Origin: Mycolicibacterium peregrinum | GTDB taxonomy: Bacteria; Actinomycetota; Actinomycetes; Mycobacteriales; Mycobacteriaceae | Assembly (NCBI RefSeq): GCF_001665625.1 | Contig: NZ_LZSY01000086.1 | Coordinates: 48,083-112,082, forward strand | Reading direction: 5' to 3' | Length of the DNA: 64,000 bases | Part shown: in pieces, positions 1 through 10,425 of the stretch | Position numbering within the stretch: position 1 is the stretch's first letter | How the letters are laid out: each line of letters opens with the position of its first letter | Notes under the pieces: generated by a model | Databases searched by the model: none | Seen by the model: only the letters and a program-made list of their open reading frames with translations | What the model was told of the DNA's origin: nothing | Position numbers and translations under genes: made by a program

Positions 1-498
<498 letters not shown>

Positions 499-520
499 CC
501 GGGGACCCGCGCGATAGGGA

Positions 521-2728
521 ATGATCGGACAGATGAGCGAAGCCACCGAAGCCGAGCCAGGTACCCGGTCGAACAACTCTCACCGGGACGCCGCGGCAGC
601 CGTATCGGGGCAGTCCGACGAGTCGGCGACACCCGAAGCGCCACCGGCGGCCACCTCACCTGCGGTGGACGACGCGCTGCCCGAGGACCGCTACCTCAAC
701 CGCGAGCTGAGCTGGCTGGACTTCAACGCCCGGGTCCTGGCCCTGGCGGCCGACACTTCGCTGCCGTTGCTCGAGCGGGCGAAGTTCCTGGCGATCTTCG
801 CGTCCAATCTCGACGAGTTCTACATGGTCCGGGTGGCCGGTCTCAAACGCCGCGACGAGATGGGACTTTCGGTGCGCTCGGCCGATGGCCTGTCCCCGCG
901 CGAACAGTTGCGTCGCATCAACGAGCGCACCCAGCAGATCGCCAACCGGCACGCCAAGGTGTTCCTCAGCTCGGTCCGCCCGGCGCTGGCCGAAGAGGGC
1001 ATCGTCATCGTCAACTGGGCCCAGCTCGACGAGTCCGAACGCGCAAAGCTCTCCACGTACTTCCACGAACAGGTGTTCCCGGTCCTCACCCCGTTGGCGG
1101 TGGACCCGGCGCACCCGTTCCCGTTCGTGAGCGGGCTCAGCCTGAACCTGGCCATCACCGTCAAGCACCCCGACGACGGCGGACAACACTTCGCCAGGAT
1201 CAAGGTGCCTGACAATGTCGGTCGCTTCGTGGAACTGACGCCCCCTGCCGATGGATCGACGGTGGTGCGGTTCCTGCCGATGGAGGAACTCATCGCGGCG
1301 TTCCTGCCGGTCCTGTTCCCCGGCCTGGAGATCGTCGAGCACCACGCGTTCCGGATCACCCGCAATGCCGACTTCGAGGTCGAAGAGGATCGCGACGAGG
1401 ACCTGCTGCAGGCACTGGAACGTGAGCTGGCTCGACGACGGTTCGGGTCGCCGGTCCGGTTGGAAGTCTCCGACGACATGACCGAGAGCATGCTCGAATT
1501 GCTCTTACGGGAGCTCGACGTGGCCCCCGGCGACGTGATCGAGGTGCCCGGGCTGCTGGATCTCTCCGCGCTCTGGCAGATCTACGACGTGGACCGGCCC
1601 GCGCTCAAGGACCGGCCGTTCGTGCCTGCCACCCCACCGGCTTTCGGCGAACGCGAGACACCGAAGAGCATTTTCTCGACGCTGCGCGACGGCGATGTAC
1701 TGGTGCACCACCCCTATGACTCGTTCTCCACCACGGTGCAGCGCTTCATCGAGCAGGCCGCCGCCGACCCCAACGTGCTGGCCATCAAGCAGACCCTCTA
1801 CCGGACCTCCGGTGACTCACCGATCGTCAACGCTCTGATCGACGCGGCCGAGGCCGGCAAGCAGGTCGTGGCGCTCGTCGAGATCAAGGCCCGCTTCGAC
1901 GAACAGGCCAACATCAAGTGGGCCAGAGCGCTTGAGCAGGCCGGCGTACACGTCGTCTACGGGTTGATCGGACTCAAGACCCATTGCAAGACCTGCCTTG
2001 TGGTGCGGCGCGAGGGGTCGACGATCCGACGCTACTGCCACATCGGCACCGGCAACTACAACCCGAAAACCGCGCGACTGTACGAGGACGTGGGGTTGCT
2101 CACCGCCGATCCCGACATCGGCGCCGATCTCACCGACCTGTTCAATTCACTGACCGGCTACTCACGCAAGGACTCCTACCGCAATCTGCTGGTGGCTCCG
2201 CGCGGCGTGCGTAAGGGCATCATCGAGCGCATCGACCGCGAAATTGCCGCTCACCATGAGGGAGCGACGACCGGAATCCGGTTGAAGGCCAACGCCCTGG
2301 TCGACGAGCAGGTGATCGATGCGCTGTACCGGGCGTCGCAGGCCGGGATCCCGGTCGAGATCGTGGTGCGCGGTATCTGCGCACTGCGCCCTGGTGTGCC
2401 CGGCTATTCCGACAACATCACAGTGCGCTCGATCCTCGGACGCTTCCTGGAGCACTCGCGGATTATTCACTTCCGCGCCATCAACGAGTTCTGGATCGGC
2501 AGTGCCGACATGATGCATCGTAATCTCGACCGCCGTGTCGAAGTGATGGCTCAGGTCAAGGATCCGAGGCTGGCCGCACAACTCAACGAGGTGTTCGAGT
2601 CCGCGATGGATCCGGCGACCCGGTGCTGGGAGTTACGACACGACGGCCATTGGACTGCGCTGCCCCAGGAAGGGCAGACAGTCCGCGACCACCAGGTGTC
2701 GCTGATGGAACGTCACCGGCACCCCTGA
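521..2728 (+). CDS. ppk1: Polyphosphate kinase 1
   Basis: PPK1 reversibly transfers the terminal ATP phosphate to inorganic polyphosphate. The 735 residues cover the N, head, C1 and C2 domains of the family. The phosphorylated catalytic histidine is His488 in GLKTHCK, and the second conserved histidine is His666 in [10 protein letters not shown] low-complexity Ala/Pro-rich stretch precedes the first conserved block ([14 protein letters not shown], from about residue 56). ATG 521 is the first start. The in-frame ATG at 533 is equally plausible, since it gives MSEATE and follows a GGA at better spacing. The gene lies between fbiD and mutT1, as in M. tuberculosis. Stringent-response regulation of PPK1 is known elsewhere but is not visible here. 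Confidence 0.95.
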   Translation: MIGQMSEATEAEPGTRSNNSHRDAAAAVSGQSDESATPEAPPAATSPAVDDALPEDRYLNRELSWLDFNARVLALAADTSLPLLERAKFLAIFASNLDEFYMVRVAGLKRRDEMGLSVRSADGLSPREQLRRINERTQQIANRHAKVFLSSVRPALAEEGIVIVNWAQLDESERAKLSTYFHEQVFPVLTPLAVDPAHPFPFVSGLSLNLAITVKHPDDGGQHFARIKVPDNVGRFVELTPPADGSTVVRFLPMEELIAAFLPVLFPGLEIVEHHAFRITRNADFEVEEDRDEDLLQALERELARRRFGSPVRLEVSDDMTESMLELLLRELDVAPGDVIEVPGLLDLSALWQIYDVDRPALKDRPFVPATPPAFGERETPKSIFSTLRDGDVLVHHPYDSFSTTVQRFIEQAAADPNVLAIKQTLYRTSGDSPIVNALIDAAEAGKQVVALVEIKARFDEQANIKWARALEQAGVHVVYGLIGLKTHCKTCLVVRREGSTIRRYCHIGTGNYNPKTARLYEDVGLLTADPDIGADLTDLFNSLTGYSRKDSYRNLLVAPRGVRKGIIERIDREIAAHHEGATTGIRLKANALVDEQVIDALYRASQAGIPVEIVVRGICALRPGVPGYSDNITVRSILGRFLEHSRIIHFRAINEFWIGSADMMHRNLDRRVEVMAQVKDPRLAAQLNEVFESAMDPATRCWELRHDGHWTALPQEGQTVRDHQVSLMERHRHP

Positions 2729-2783
2729 TCCCCACTTGGCCGGGCCCATAGCCCGGACCGGTGAATGACCTGCAGGAGTTGAG

Positions 2784-3722
2784 GTGTCCGACGACAGCAC
2801 GAAGGCGGCCAAACCGGGCACCAAGCTGGTGCCCGCGGCAGGCGCCGTGTTGTGGCGCGGCGGTCAGGACGCCGCAGGCGCGACCGTCACCGAGGTAGCC
2901 GTGATCCACCGTCCTCGCTACGACGATTGGTCGCTTCCCAAGGGGAAGGTCGAACCGGACGAAACCGATCCGGTGGCCGCGGTACGCGAGGTTCACGAGG
3001 AGACCGGGTACGCGGCACAGCTCGGCCGCCGGCTCGGCTCGATCTCGTACGAGATTCCGCAGGGCACCAAACGGGTCTGGTACTGGGCGGCTCGCGCCAC
3101 CGGAGGAGACTTCACGCCCAATGACGAGGTGGACAAGCTCATCTGGCTGCCGGTGCATGCGGCCATGGATCAGGTCGCCTATCCGCATGACCGAAAAGTG
3201 TTGCGCCGCTTCGAAAAATACCCGCCAGATACGAAAACTGTGATCGTGGTGCGGCATGGATCGGCCGGGCGGCGGTCACGATTCAAGGGCGACGACCGCA
3301 AGCGACCACTCGACAAGAAAGGTCGGGCGCAGGCCGAGGCTCTGGTCGCCCAACTATTGGCATTCGGTGCCACAACGCTTTACGCGGCCGATCGGCTGCG
3401 CTGCCATCAGACCTTGGAACCTCTGGGCCAGGAGCTCGGTGTGGACATCCACAACGAGCCGGCACTGACCGAAGAGGCCTACGCCGACGATCACAAGGCC
3501 GCTCGCAATCGATTGCTCGACATCGCGGCGCGTGCAGGTACACCGGTCATCTGCTCACAAGGCAAGGTGATCCCCGGGTTGATCTCCTGGTGGTGTGAAC
3601 GGGACCGCGTGCGACCCGCCACGACTGGGAATCGCAAGGGCAGTGCGTGGGTGTTGTCGATCGCGGACGGCCGGCTGCTGGCCGCCGACCACATGTGCAG
3701 TCCACTATCCAAGCAGCAGTAA
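2784..3722 (+). CDS. mutT1: MutT1: Nudix hydrolase fused to histidine phosphatase
   Basis: This is a two-domain nucleotide-pool sanitiser. The N-terminal half carries a Nudix box at about residues 54-76 ([10 protein letters not shown]...REVHEETGY). The C-terminal half is a histidine-phosphatase domain opened by the RHG motif at residues 157-159 (VVRHGSAGR). Mycobacterial MutT1 hydrolyses 8-oxo-(d)GTP and diadenosine polyphosphates, the second domain completing dephosphorylation. Its 312 residues match the family length. The start is GTG 2784, preceded by AGGAG at 2774-2778. It sits 55 bases after ppk1 and ends at a strong hairpin facing hupB. Assignment is secure. Confidence 0.93.
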   Translation: MSDDSTKAAKPGTKLVPAAGAVLWRGGQDAAGATVTEVAVIHRPRYDDWSLPKGKVEPDETDPVAAVREVHEETGYAAQLGRRLGSISYEIPQGTKRVWYWAARATGGDFTPNDEVDKLIWLPVHAAMDQVAYPHDRKVLRRFEKYPPDTKTVIVVRHGSAGRRSRFKGDDRKRPLDKKGRAQAEALVAQLLAFGATTLYAADRLRCHQTLEPLGQELGVDIHNEPALTEEAYADDHKAARNRLLDIAARAGTPVICSQGKVIPGLISWWCERDRVRPATTGNRKGSAWVLSIADGRLLAADHMCSPLSKQQ

Positions 3723-3734
3723 ACCCACACGAGA

Positions 3735-3777
3735 AAGGCACGTCGTGAGCTCATCTACGGCTCACGACGTGCCTTTA
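3735..3777. terminator. Bidirectional terminator between mutT1 and hupB
   Basis: A perfect 17-bp inverted repeat, AAAGGCACGTCGTGAGC at 3735-3751 and its complement at 3761-3777, encloses a nine-base loop. It is flanked by A and T runs on opposite arms, so it can act in both directions. It lies in the 61-bp gap between the convergent stops of mutT1 (3722) and hupB (3784). Confidence 0.9.
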
Positions 3778-3783
3778 CCGTAA

Positions 3784-4347
3784 TTACTTGCGGCCCTTCT
3801 TGGCCGGTGCCTTCTTGGCAGCGGCCTTCTTGGCGGGCGCCTTGGTCGCGGCCTTCTTGGCAGGAGCCTTGGTCGCGGCCTTCTTGGCCGGTGCCTTCTT
3901 GACTGCGGCCTTCTTGGCGGGCGCCTTGGTCGCGGCCTTCTTGGCAGGAGCCTTGGTCGCGGCCTTCTTGGCAGGTGCCTTCTTGGCGGCGGTCTTCTTG
4001 GCGGCAGTGCGCTTGGCAGGGCCTGCGGTGACGCCACGCTTGACGGCCGGACCGTCAGCCGGGAGACGCTGCGCCCCAGCGACAACCGCCTTGAACTGTG
4101 CACCCGGCCGGAAAGCCGGCACCGAAGTGGGCTTGACCTTCACGGTCTCGCCGGTGCGCGGGTTACGGGCCACCCGGGCAGCGCGACGGCGCTGCTCGAA
4201 AACACCGAAGCCGGTGATCGTGACGCTGTCACCCTTGTGCACCGCGCGGACGATGGTGTCCACAACGTTCTCGACCGCGGCGGTAGCCTGCCGACGATCG
4301 GTGCCCAGTTTGGTTGTGAGTACGTCGATGAGCTCCGCTTTGTTCAT
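3784..4347 (-). CDS. hupB: HupB/HLP histone-like nucleoid protein with lysine-rich tail
   Basis: This is the mycobacterial HU homologue. Residues 1-95 form the HU fold ([10 protein letters not shown] at the start; [18 protein letters not shown] in the DNA-binding arm). A basic tail then runs to residue 187 and resembles eukaryotic histone H1. The tail is built from repeated [16 protein letters not shown] units. In mycobacteria the protein compacts DNA and is linked to iron storage and cell-wall functions. ATG 4347 is preceded by GGAGG at 4354-4358. The reading frame stays open upstream to 4608, but that part has no HU similarity and is rejected. The end at 3784 meets the shared terminator with mutT1. 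Confidence 0.95.
   Translation of the reverse strand: MNKAELIDVLTTKLGTDRRQATAAVENVVDTIVRAVHKGDSVTITGFGVFEQRRRAARVARNPRTGETVKVKPTSVPAFRPGAQFKAVVAGAQRLPADGPAVKRGVTAGPAKRTAAKKTAAKKAPAKKAATKAPAKKAATKAPAKKAAVKKAPAKKAATKAPAKKAATKAPAKKAAAKKAPAKKGRK
3787..4014 (-). repeat. Tandem PAKKA-type codon repeats in the hupB tail
   Basis: About 230 bases consist of imperfect repeats of roughly 15 to 45 bases encoding PAKKAATKA and [10 protein letters not shown] units, followed by a final PAKKGRK. The repetition is visible at DNA level (GCCTTCTTGGC and GCCTTGGTCGC recur on the + strand), so copy number could change by slippage. The antisense strand of this tract reads as a hydrophobic Ala/Leu/Phe repeat, which is an artefact. 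Confidence 0.85.
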
Positions 4348-4561
4348 CCAAAACCTCCGAAACCAGTGGTCCTCTTTGGACCGACTAGAGGACACGGTAA
4401 ACCCTGTGACCACTGATTTCCAAGAGCCACGCGCAATTTCAGGCGTAGCTAGCGAACAATCCGGCAATCCGCTTGCCCCACTTGGACTCCGCCGGGACGG
4501 GTCCAGAACCGGTTTGGCAGGCGGCGAATTCGGGCGCTGAAGCGCCCTCGGGAGGCCTCGA

Positions 4562-5155
4562 TCAGGCCGGCAGAGTACGCGGCTTCCAGCTCGGCCTGCG
4601 CTTCTCATAATCCTCGATCGAAGACAGTTTCCGCAGCGTAAGGCCTATATCGTCGAGTCCTTCGAGCAGCCGCCAGGCCGTGTAGTCGTCAATTCTGAAC
4701 GGCAACACAACCGTTCCGGCGACGATATTTCGATCTTGAAGATTCACAGTGATTTCCAGGCCGGGATTCTGCTCGATGAGCTTCCATAACAGCTCGACAT
4801 CGTCTTGGGCGACCTCGGCGGCCAATAGCCCGGCCTTGCCGGCGTTGCCGCGGAAAATATCGGCGAATCGGGATGAGATAACCACCCGGAAGCCATAGTC
4901 CATGAGCGCCCAGACGGCGTGTTCGCGAGAAGATCCGGTACCGAAATCGGGCCCGGCGACCAACACGGAGCCTTTGTCGAATGGCGGGAGATTCAGAATG
5001 AACGACGGATCCGTGCGCCAGGCGGCGAACAATCCGTCCTCGAAACCTGTTCGGGTGACCCGCTTCAAATAGACCGCGGGGATGATCTGGTCGGTGTCGA
5101 CGTTGGACCGCCGCAGCGGGACCCCGATTCCGGTGTGTGTACTGAAAGCGTCCAT
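4562..5155 (-). CDS. leuD: 3-isopropylmalate dehydratase small subunit
   Basis: LeuD is the swivelling-domain subunit of isopropylmalate isomerase, which interconverts 2- and 3-isopropylmalate in leucine synthesis. The 197 residues contain the family signatures [18 protein letters not shown] near the start and [17 protein letters not shown] in the middle. ATG 5155 gives [11 protein letters not shown], collinear with known mycobacterial LeuD. A GTG one codon upstream (5158) is also possible. An AGAAGGAGA ribosome site precedes it. The start lies 19-21 bases after the leuC stop, so leuCD form one operon. The downstream gap to hupB (4348-4561) holds the hupB promoter region and no gene. Confidence 0.95.
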   Translation of the reverse strand: MDAFSTHTGIGVPLRRSNVDTDQIIPAVYLKRVTRTGFEDGLFAAWRTDPSFILNLPPFDKGSVLVAGPDFGTGSSREHAVWALMDYGFRVVISSRFADIFRGNAGKAGLLAAEVAQDDVELLWKLIEQNPGLEITVNLQDRNIVAGTVVLPFRIDDYTAWRLLEGLDDIGLTLRKLSSIEDYEKRRPSWKPRTLPA

Positions 5156-5176
5156 CACGCTTCTCCTTCTGGCTTT

Positions 5177-6631
5177 TTAGCGGGTCGCGGCGGGCAGATC
5201 GGCAGGGGACGCGAGTTTTCCGCGCACGGCGGTGGCAGCCGCGACAGCCGGTGACACCAGGTGGGTGCGGCCGCCCTTACCCTGTCGGCCTTCGAAATTC
5301 CGGTTGGATGTGGAGGCGCAGCGCTGCCCCGGGGACAGTTGATCGGGGTTCATTCCCAGACACATCGAGCAGCCGGCCTGCCGCCATTCGGCGCCTGCGG
5401 CGGTGAATATCTGGTCTAGACCTTCCGATTCGGCCTGGGCACGCACCCGCATCGAGCCCGGCACGACCAGCATCCGCACCCCGTCGGCCACCTTGCGATC
5501 GCGCAGCACGTCGGCGACCACTCGGAGGTCCTCGATGCGACCGTTGGTGCAGGAGCCGACGAAGACGGTGTCCACGGCGATGTCGCGCATGGCCATCCCG
5601 GGCCGCAGATCCATGTAGGCCAAAGCCTTCTCCGCCGACTGACGCTCGCCGTCGTCGCCGATCAACTCAGGATCCGGGACCGAAGCGGACAACGGGACCC
5701 CCTGCCCCGGGTTGGTGCCCCACGTCACGAACGGGCTCAACGCGGCGGCATCCAGGTAGACCTCGGTGTCGAATTCGGCACCCTCGTCAGTGCGCAACTG
5801 GCTCCACGCGGCAATGGCGGCGTCCCAGTCCGCTCCCTTGGGAGCGTTCGGACGGCCTTTGAGGAACTCATAGGTGGTCTCGTCGGGAGCCACCATCCCG
5901 GCCCGCGCCCCGGCCTCGATGCTCATGTTGCAGATCGTCATCCGGCCTTCCATGGACAGCGCTTCGATGGCACTGCCCCGGTATTCGATGACGTGGCCCT
6001 GGCCGCCGCCGGTACCGATCTTGGCGATGACGGCCAAGATGATGTCCTTGGCGCTCACCCCGGGCGGAAGCACGCCGTCGACGTTGACCGCCATGGTCTT
6101 GAACGGCTTGAGCGGCAGTGTCTGCGTGGCCATCACATGCTCGACCTCGGATGTGCCGATGCCCATAGCGATGGCGCCGAACGCCCCGTGGGTCGAGGTG
6201 TGGCTGTCTCCACACACCACCGTCATGCCCGGCTGTGTCAGTCCGAGCTGCGGTCCGATGATGTGCACGATGCCCTGCTCGACGTCACCCATCGGGTGCA
6301 GTCGGATACCGAATTCCTCGCAGTTGCGCCGCAATGTCTCGACCTGCGTGCGCGAGACAGGGTCCGCGATCGGCTTGTCGATGTCGACCGTCGGCACGTT
6401 GTGGTCCTCGGTGGCGATCGTCAGGTCGGGCCGTCGCACCGGCCGACCCGCCATGCGCAGACCGTCGAACGCCTGCGGGCTGGTGACCTCGTGCACGAGA
6501 TGCAGGTCGATGTAGATCAGGTCGGGCTCGCGGGACGCGCCCTCGCCCTCACCGCGCGCCACGACGTGGTCTTCCCAAACCTTTTCGGCCAGTGTGCGCG
6601 GCTTCACGGATGTCTGTGTCGATTGGTCCAT
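5177..6631 (-). CDS. leuC: 3-isopropylmalate dehydratase large subunit
   Basis: LeuC is the aconitase-like catalytic subunit that binds a [4Fe-4S] cluster. The three ligand cysteines are visible at residues 361 (VGSCTNGR), 421 and 424 (GCSMCLGMN), with the 60- and 3-residue spacing of the family. Other signatures include [16 protein letters not shown]. Its 484 residues are normal length. ATG 6631 follows GAGAAG at good distance. It is divergent from the IclR gene at 6751, and the 119-bp gap holds candidate operator sequences. It is the first gene of leuCD. Confidence 0.96.
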   Translation of the reverse strand: MDQSTQTSVKPRTLAEKVWEDHVVARGEGEGASREPDLIYIDLHLVHEVTSPQAFDGLRMAGRPVRRPDLTIATEDHNVPTVDIDKPIADPVSRTQVETLRRNCEEFGIRLHPMGDVEQGIVHIIGPQLGLTQPGMTVVCGDSHTSTHGAFGAIAMGIGTSEVEHVMATQTLPLKPFKTMAVNVDGVLPPGVSAKDIILAVIAKIGTGGGQGHVIEYRGSAIEALSMEGRMTICNMSIEAGARAGMVAPDETTYEFLKGRPNAPKGADWDAAIAAWSQLRTDEGAEFDTEVYLDAAALSPFVTWGTNPGQGVPLSASVPDPELIGDDGERQSAEKALAYMDLRPGMAMRDIAVDTVFVGSCTNGRIEDLRVVADVLRDRKVADGVRMLVVPGSMRVRAQAESEGLDQIFTAAGAEWRQAGCSMCLGMNPDQLSPGQRCASTSNRNFEGRQGKGGRTHLVSPAVAAATAVRGKLASPADLPAATR

Positions 6632-6720
6632 CGCTACTTCTCGATTCGATTAACGGCATATGCGGGCTTGCGTCAAGAGTCCGCCAGGGCTGGGCGGTAC
6701 TGTCGTCATCTCGCCTGTCA

Positions 6721-6756
6721 TCTCACAATGCGAGACGCTAGTATCTCTCTGTGAGA
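6721..6756. promoter_or_regulatory. Candidate IclR-type operator between leuC and iclR
   Basis: TCTCACAATGCGAGA at 6721-6735 is a near-palindrome (TCTC.CA and TG.GAGA arms). A second TCTC...GAGA pair, TCTCTCTGTGAGA, spans 6744-6756. The two copies flank a TAGTAT -10 hexamer (6739-6744) that sits exactly six bases before the GTG start of iclR. IclR-family regulators next to leuCD (LtbR in Corynebacterium, NdgR in Streptomyces) control leuCD, so a shared operator is expected. Binding itself is inferred. Confidence 0.5.
6739..6753 (+). promoter_or_regulatory. Leaderless promoter of the iclR gene
   Basis: TAGTAT (6739-6744), six bases, then GTG 6751. No ribosome site. Confidence 0.65.
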
Positions 6757-7452
6757 AATGATAGCGGCATCGGCGTTCTCGACAAAGCGGTGGGTGTGCT
6801 GCACACCGTGGCCGAGTCACCTTGCGGGCTGGCCGAACTCTGCGAGCGGACCGGACTCCCCCGAGCGACCGCGCACCGGCTGGCCGCGGGACTCGAAACC
6901 CACCGGCTGCTGGCCCGCGACGGCGACGGCCGCTGGCGCCTCGGCCCCGCACTGACCGAATTGGCCTCCCACGTCAACGATCCGCTGCTGGCCGCCGGGG
7001 CCGCGGTACTGCCCCGCCTACGCGAGATCACCGGCGAGAGCGTCCAGCTGTACCGGCGCGAGGGCCAATCACGGGTCTGCGTGGTGGCGTTGGAGCCGCC
7101 GGCCGGACTTCGTGACACCGTGCCGGTCGGGACCCACCTCCCGATGACCGCGGGCTCTGGAGCCAAAGTGCTACTGGCCTACGCCGACGCGGCCACCCAG
7201 CAGGCCGTGCTTCCGGCGGCCAAGTTCACCGATCGGGCGCTGGCCGAGGTCCGCAAGCGCGGCTGGGCCCAGAGTGCCGCCGAACGCGAGCCAGGAGTGG
7301 CCAGCGTCTCGGCGCCGGTGCGTGACGGGCGCGGCGCCGTGATCGCCGCGGTTTCGGTGTCCGGACCGATCGACCGTATGGGTCGCCGGCCGGGAGCCCG
7401 TTGGGCTGCCGATCTACTCGCCGCGTCCGACGCCCTGACCCGGCGACTGTGA
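6751..7452 (+). CDS. IclR-family transcriptional regulator of leuCD (LtbR/NdgR type)
   Basis: The protein has 233 residues. An N-terminal winged HTH of IclR type (residues about 8-65; LAELCERTGLPRATAHRLAAGLE) is followed by the effector-binding domain (about 75-230; LPMTAGSGAKVLLAY, RGWAQSAAEREPGVASVSAPV). Its place, divergent from leuCD, matches Rv2989, Corynebacterium LtbR and Streptomyces NdgR, which regulate leucine genes. The start is GTG 6751; TAGTAT ends six bases before it, so the message is probably leaderless and no ribosome site is seen. Target assignment rests on synteny and the nearby palindromes. Confidence 0.88.
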   Translation: MRNDSGIGVLDKAVGVLHTVAESPCGLAELCERTGLPRATAHRLAAGLETHRLLARDGDGRWRLGPALTELASHVNDPLLAAGAAVLPRLREITGESVQLYRREGQSRVCVVALEPPAGLRDTVPVGTHLPMTAGSGAKVLLAYADAATQQAVLPAAKFTDRALAEVRKRGWAQSAAEREPGVASVSAPVRDGRGAVIAAVSVSGPIDRMGRRPGARWAADLLAASDALTRRL

Positions 7453-7474
7453 GGCGAATCTCAGTAGCCCGGTG

Positions 7475-7522
7475 TGTCACGCCAGAGTGGCTGTCGAGCG
7501 CCGGCGCCACTCCAGCGTGACA
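7475..7522. repeat. Palindromic intergenic element, copy 1
   Basis: The arms TGTCACGCCAGAGTGGC (7475-7491) and GCCACTCCAGCGTGACA (7506-7522) pair over 17 bp with two mismatches around a 14-base loop. It lies 22 bases after the iclR stop. The same arms recur at 7568, 43156 and 51141. Used as a 3' hairpin it would terminate the iclR transcript. Confidence 0.85.
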
Positions 7523-7567
7523 ACCCAGGCGGCCCACCGCCGCCCGCACCACCGAGTCTCACCGAGC

Positions 7568-7613
7568 GTCACGCCAGAGTGACCTTCGACACCCAGAGCC
7601 ACTCTGGCGTGGC
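7568..7613. repeat. Palindromic intergenic element, copy 2
   Basis: The arms GTCACGCCAGAGTGAC (7568-7583) and GCCACTCTGGCGTGGC (7598-7613) share a perfect 12-bp core, CACGCCAGAGTG. It is the second copy within 100 bases in the iclR-tRNA gap. Apart from these two elements and the tRNA terminator, I see nothing gene-like in 7453-7755. Confidence 0.85.
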
Positions 7614-7689
7614 AAAGCCGGCGGGACGGGCGCAAGAGGAGCGCACGACGGGAGAGCGACGCAAACCCGGGCGGACGAATCCCATACAA

Positions 7690-7729
7690 CGCAACAGCGC
7701 CCAGTTCGTGAGAACTGGGCGCTGTTGCG
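7690..7729 (-). terminator. Terminator of the tRNA-Glu transcript
   Basis: An 18-bp perfect stem (arm CGCAACAGCGCCCAGTTC at 7690-7707) with a four-base loop lies 26 bases downstream of tRNA-Glu on the minus strand. No long T run follows, which is usual for mycobacterial hairpin terminators. Confidence 0.85.
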
Positions 7730-7755
7730 GTTCGCGCCGAGGCGCTCACCTTCTG

Positions 7756-7828
7756 TACCCCCGATGGGATTCGAACCCACGCTACCGCCGTGAGAGGGCG
7801 GCGTCCTAGGCCGCTAGACGACGGGGGC
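7756..7828 (-). tRNA. tRNA-Glu (anticodon CUC)
   Basis: The minus strand folds as a 73-base cloverleaf. The acceptor stem is GCCCCCG with CGGGGGT (one G-U pair) and discriminator A. The anticodon arm is CCGCC-CTCTCAC-GGCGG, giving anticodon CUC, and the T loop is GTTCGAATC. The 3' CCA is not encoded in full. It lies 68 bases downstream of tRNA-Gln on the same strand, and both are followed by the 7690-7729 hairpin. Position matches the tRNA pair upstream of gltX in M. tuberculosis. Confidence 0.95.
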
Positions 7829-7896
7829 TAGAACTTCCGGATGGTCAGCATAGCTCAGGCAGTGGTGCTCGCCTAATCCGGCTGAACCGCTCCGGA

Positions 7897-7971
7897 TGGC
7901 TGGGGTACCAGGACTCGAACCTAGAATGGCGGTACCAGAAACCGCTGTGTTGCCAATTACACCATACCCCA
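7897..7971 (-). tRNA. tRNA-Gln (anticodon CUG)
   Basis: The minus strand gives a 75-base tRNA including an encoded 3' CCA. The acceptor stem is TGGGGTA with TACCCCA, the anticodon arm GCGGT-TTCTGGT-ACCGC (anticodon CUG), and the T loop GTTCGAGTC. Mycobacteria charge this tRNA with glutamate through a non-discriminating GltX and then amidate it with GatCAB; both enzymes are encoded in this window. Confidence 0.95.
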
Positions 7972-8112
7972 TTAATTGCCTATCACCGCAGGTGGCAGGC
8001 AATTTCGGTCCGATCGGCTCAGCGGGGGCTTCCCCGTTTTGCTTTTCGGGCCGACGAGCAGACTACCAAAGAATTTCGGCGCTTTTTACCAAGCCCCGCC
8101 ACCCCCCGGCGC

Positions 8113-9579
8113 TCACAGCCGGGCCCGGGCGGACCGCAACCGCGTCAGGCTGCGGTCGGCCCCCAGCAGTTCCATGGATTCGAACAGCGGCGGGCTGATC
8201 GTGGCGCCGGTGACGGCGACGCGGATCGGCCCGAACGCCTTCCGTGGCTTGAGCTCCAGACCGTCCAGAAGGGCCTCCTTGAGCGCCGCCTCGATGTTGG
8301 CGGTGTTCCACTCCCCGACCGCCTCCAGGGCGCTCAGAGCGGCATCCAGGACCGGTGCGGCCTCCTCGCGCAGTTCCTTGGCAGCGGCCTTCTCGTCGAT
8401 CTCGTAGGAGCCGTCGTCGAAGAACTTCAGCAGCCCCCACGCATCGCCGAGGACGACGATGCGCGTCTGGACCAGCGCGGCCGCTTCGGCGAATGCGGCG
8501 TCGTCCAAACCTGTGTCGTGGCCATGGGCTTCGAAGTACCCATGCAGCCGAGCCGTGAAGTCCTCGACCGTCAGCAGCCGGATGTGCTCGGCGTTGATCG
8601 CGTCGGCCTTCTTCTGGTCGAACCTCGCCGGGTTGGAGTTGACGTTGACGACGTCGAACGCGGCCACCATCTCCTCGAGGCTGAACACGTCGTGATCGTC
8701 GGCGATGCCCCAGCCCAGCAGCGCCAGGTAGTTCAGCAGACCCTCCGGCAGGAAACCGCGATCACGGTGCAAGAACAGATTGGACTGCGGATCCCGCTTG
8801 GACAGCTTCTTGTTGCCCTCGCCGAGAACACTTGGCAAATGAGCGAATTCAGGCACCCGCTCAGCCACGCCGATCCGCATCAGCGCCCGGTACAGCGCGA
8901 TCTGACGCGGCGTCGAGGGCATGATGTCCTCGCCGCGCAGCACGTGGGTGATCTTCATCATCGCGTCGTCGACCGGGTTGACCAAGGTGTACAACGGATC
9001 TCCGTTGGCGCGGGTGATCGCGAAATCGGGCACCGAACCCGCCGGGAAGCTCACCGGCCCGCGCACCAGATCGGTCCAGCCGAGGTCCTCGTCGGGCATC
9101 CGCAGGCGCAACACGGGCTTGCGGCCTTCGTCGACGAATACCTTGCGCTGCTCGTCGGTCAGGTCCCGGTCATAGTTGTCGTACCCGAGTTTGGGATTGC
9201 GTCCGGCCGCCACGTGCCGCGCCTCGACCTCTTCCGGCGTCGAATATGCCGCGTAGACCTCGCCGGCCTCGAGCAGGCGGTTGATCACGTCACGGTAGAT
9301 CTCGCTGCGCTGCGACTGCCGGTACGGCTCGTAGGGGCCGCCGACCTCGGGGCCCTCGTCCCAGTCCAGCCCGAGCCAGCGCAACGCGTCGAGGATCGCG
9401 GCGTAGCTCTCGGCACTGTCACGCGCGGCATCGGTGTCCTCGATGCGGAAGACGAACGTTCCGCCGGTGTGCCGGGCGTAGGCCCAGTTGAACAGCGCGG
9501 TACGCACCAACCCGACGTGCGGTGTGCCGGTCGGGGACGGACAGAACCTCACCCGGACCGGACGAGAGGGAGATGTCAT
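8113..9579 (-). CDS. gltX: Glutamyl-tRNA synthetase
   Basis: This class I synthetase charges tRNA-Glu and, in bacteria lacking GlnRS, misacylates tRNA-Gln. The HIGH-like motif is [11 protein letters not shown] (residues 14-24) and the KMSKS-like motif is KLSKRD. Anticodon-binding helices follow at the C-terminus. Its 488 residues are the usual length. ATG 9579 is favoured by AGAGG ending six bases upstream; a GTG one codon earlier (9582) is possible. The ribosome site overlaps the stop of the upstream FAH gene, so the two are probably co-transcribed. It lies next to tRNA-Gln and tRNA-Glu. Confidence 0.95.
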   Translation of the reverse strand: MTSPSRPVRVRFCPSPTGTPHVGLVRTALFNWAYARHTGGTFVFRIEDTDAARDSAESYAAILDALRWLGLDWDEGPEVGGPYEPYRQSQRSEIYRDVINRLLEAGEVYAAYSTPEEVEARHVAAGRNPKLGYDNYDRDLTDEQRKVFVDEGRKPVLRLRMPDEDLGWTDLVRGPVSFPAGSVPDFAITRANGDPLYTLVNPVDDAMMKITHVLRGEDIMPSTPRQIALYRALMRIGVAERVPEFAHLPSVLGEGNKKLSKRDPQSNLFLHRDRGFLPEGLLNYLALLGWGIADDHDVFSLEEMVAAFDVVNVNSNPARFDQKKADAINAEHIRLLTVEDFTARLHGYFEAHGHDTGLDDAAFAEAAALVQTRIVVLGDAWGLLKFFDDGSYEIDEKAAAKELREEAAPVLDAALSALEAVGEWNTANIEAALKEALLDGLELKPRKAFGPIRVAVTGATISPPLFESMELLGADRSLTRLRSARARL

Positions 9580-9588
9580 CACTTGCCT

Positions 9589-10365
9589 CTATTTCTGCTT
9601 ACGCACAACGGGATTGGTGAGGGTGCCGATGCCTTCGACGGTGACGCTCACGGTGTCCCCGTCTTCGATCGGACCGACCCCCTCCGGGGTTCCGGTCAGG
9701 ATCAGATCACCGGGTAGCAGCGTCATCACGGCCGAGACCCATTCAACGATGGCACCGATGTCGTGGATCATCAGCGAGGTTCGGCTGCGCTGCCGCACTA
9801 CGCCGTTCACTTCGGTGCGAATCTCCAGATCGGACGGATCGAGGTCGTTGACGATCCACGGGCCCACCGGACAGAAGGTGTCGTGCCCCTTGGCCCGCAT
9901 CCACTGACCGTCCTTGGCCTGCTGGTCGCGCGCCGAGATGTCGTTGGCAATGGTGTAGCCCAGGATGTTCTCGGCGGCGCGCGCAGCGGGGACGTCCTTG
10001 CACGGCCGCCCGATCACGATCGCCAGCTCCCCCTCGTGGTGAACGGGGTTGGCATCGGCCGGCAACTGGATCGGCACATTGGGGCCGATGATCGCGGTGT
10101 TGGGCTTGAGGAAGATCACCGGATCCTCGGGCGCCGCACCGCCCATCTCCGCGGCGTGAGCCTCGTAGTTCTTGCCCATGCAGATGACCTTGCTGGCCAG
10201 GATGGGTGCCAACAGGCGGACGTCGGCCAGTGGCCAGCTCCGCCCGGTGAAGTTGGGGTTACCGAACGGATGCTCGGCGATCTCTTTGCAGACGGCATCT
10301 GCACCGTCGCCTTCGACACTGACGAAAGCGACGCCATCGGGACTGGCGATTCGACCTAAGCGCAT
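9589..10365 (-). CDS. Fumarylacetoacetate hydrolase-family protein (Rv2993c type)
   Basis: These 258 residues have the FAH C-terminal fold: KVICMGKNYEAHAAEMG, then acidic metal ligands in VHHEGELAIVIG and a GYTIANDISARDQQ segment. Relatives hydrolyse or isomerise acyl-pyruvates in aromatic degradation, but the substrate here cannot be read from sequence. ATG 10365 has TACCCT seven bases upstream, so the mRNA may be leaderless. It is followed directly by gltX, and that pairing is conserved at Rv2993c-Rv2992c. Confidence 0.85.
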   Translation of the reverse strand: MRLGRIASPDGVAFVSVEGDGADAVCKEIAEHPFGNPNFTGRSWPLADVRLLAPILASKVICMGKNYEAHAAEMGGAAPEDPVIFLKPNTAIIGPNVPIQLPADANPVHHEGELAIVIGRPCKDVPAARAAENILGYTIANDISARDQQAKDGQWMRAKGHDTFCPVGPWIVNDLDPSDLEIRTEVNGVVRQRSRTSLMIHDIGAIVEWVSAVMTLLPGDLILTGTPEGVGPIEDGDTVSVTVEGIGTLTNPVVRKQK

Positions 10366-10425
10366 TTTGACCAGGGTAGTGCGCAGTGTCTTACGACCAG
10401 CGCTGACGCCTCCGGTCGGCTTCCG

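Noticed and set aside
3787..4014. CRISPR-like regular repeats
   Set aside because: The repeats are coding, contiguous and lack unique spacers; they encode the HupB tail. No cas genes occur in the window.
3788..4540. Apparent hydrophobic repeat protein ([15 protein letters not shown]) on +
   Set aside because: It is the complement of the hupB lysine/alanine repeats and has no promoter or ribosome site.
8518..9717. 399-codon + frame opposite gltX
   Set aside because: Antisense shadow; gltX is certain.
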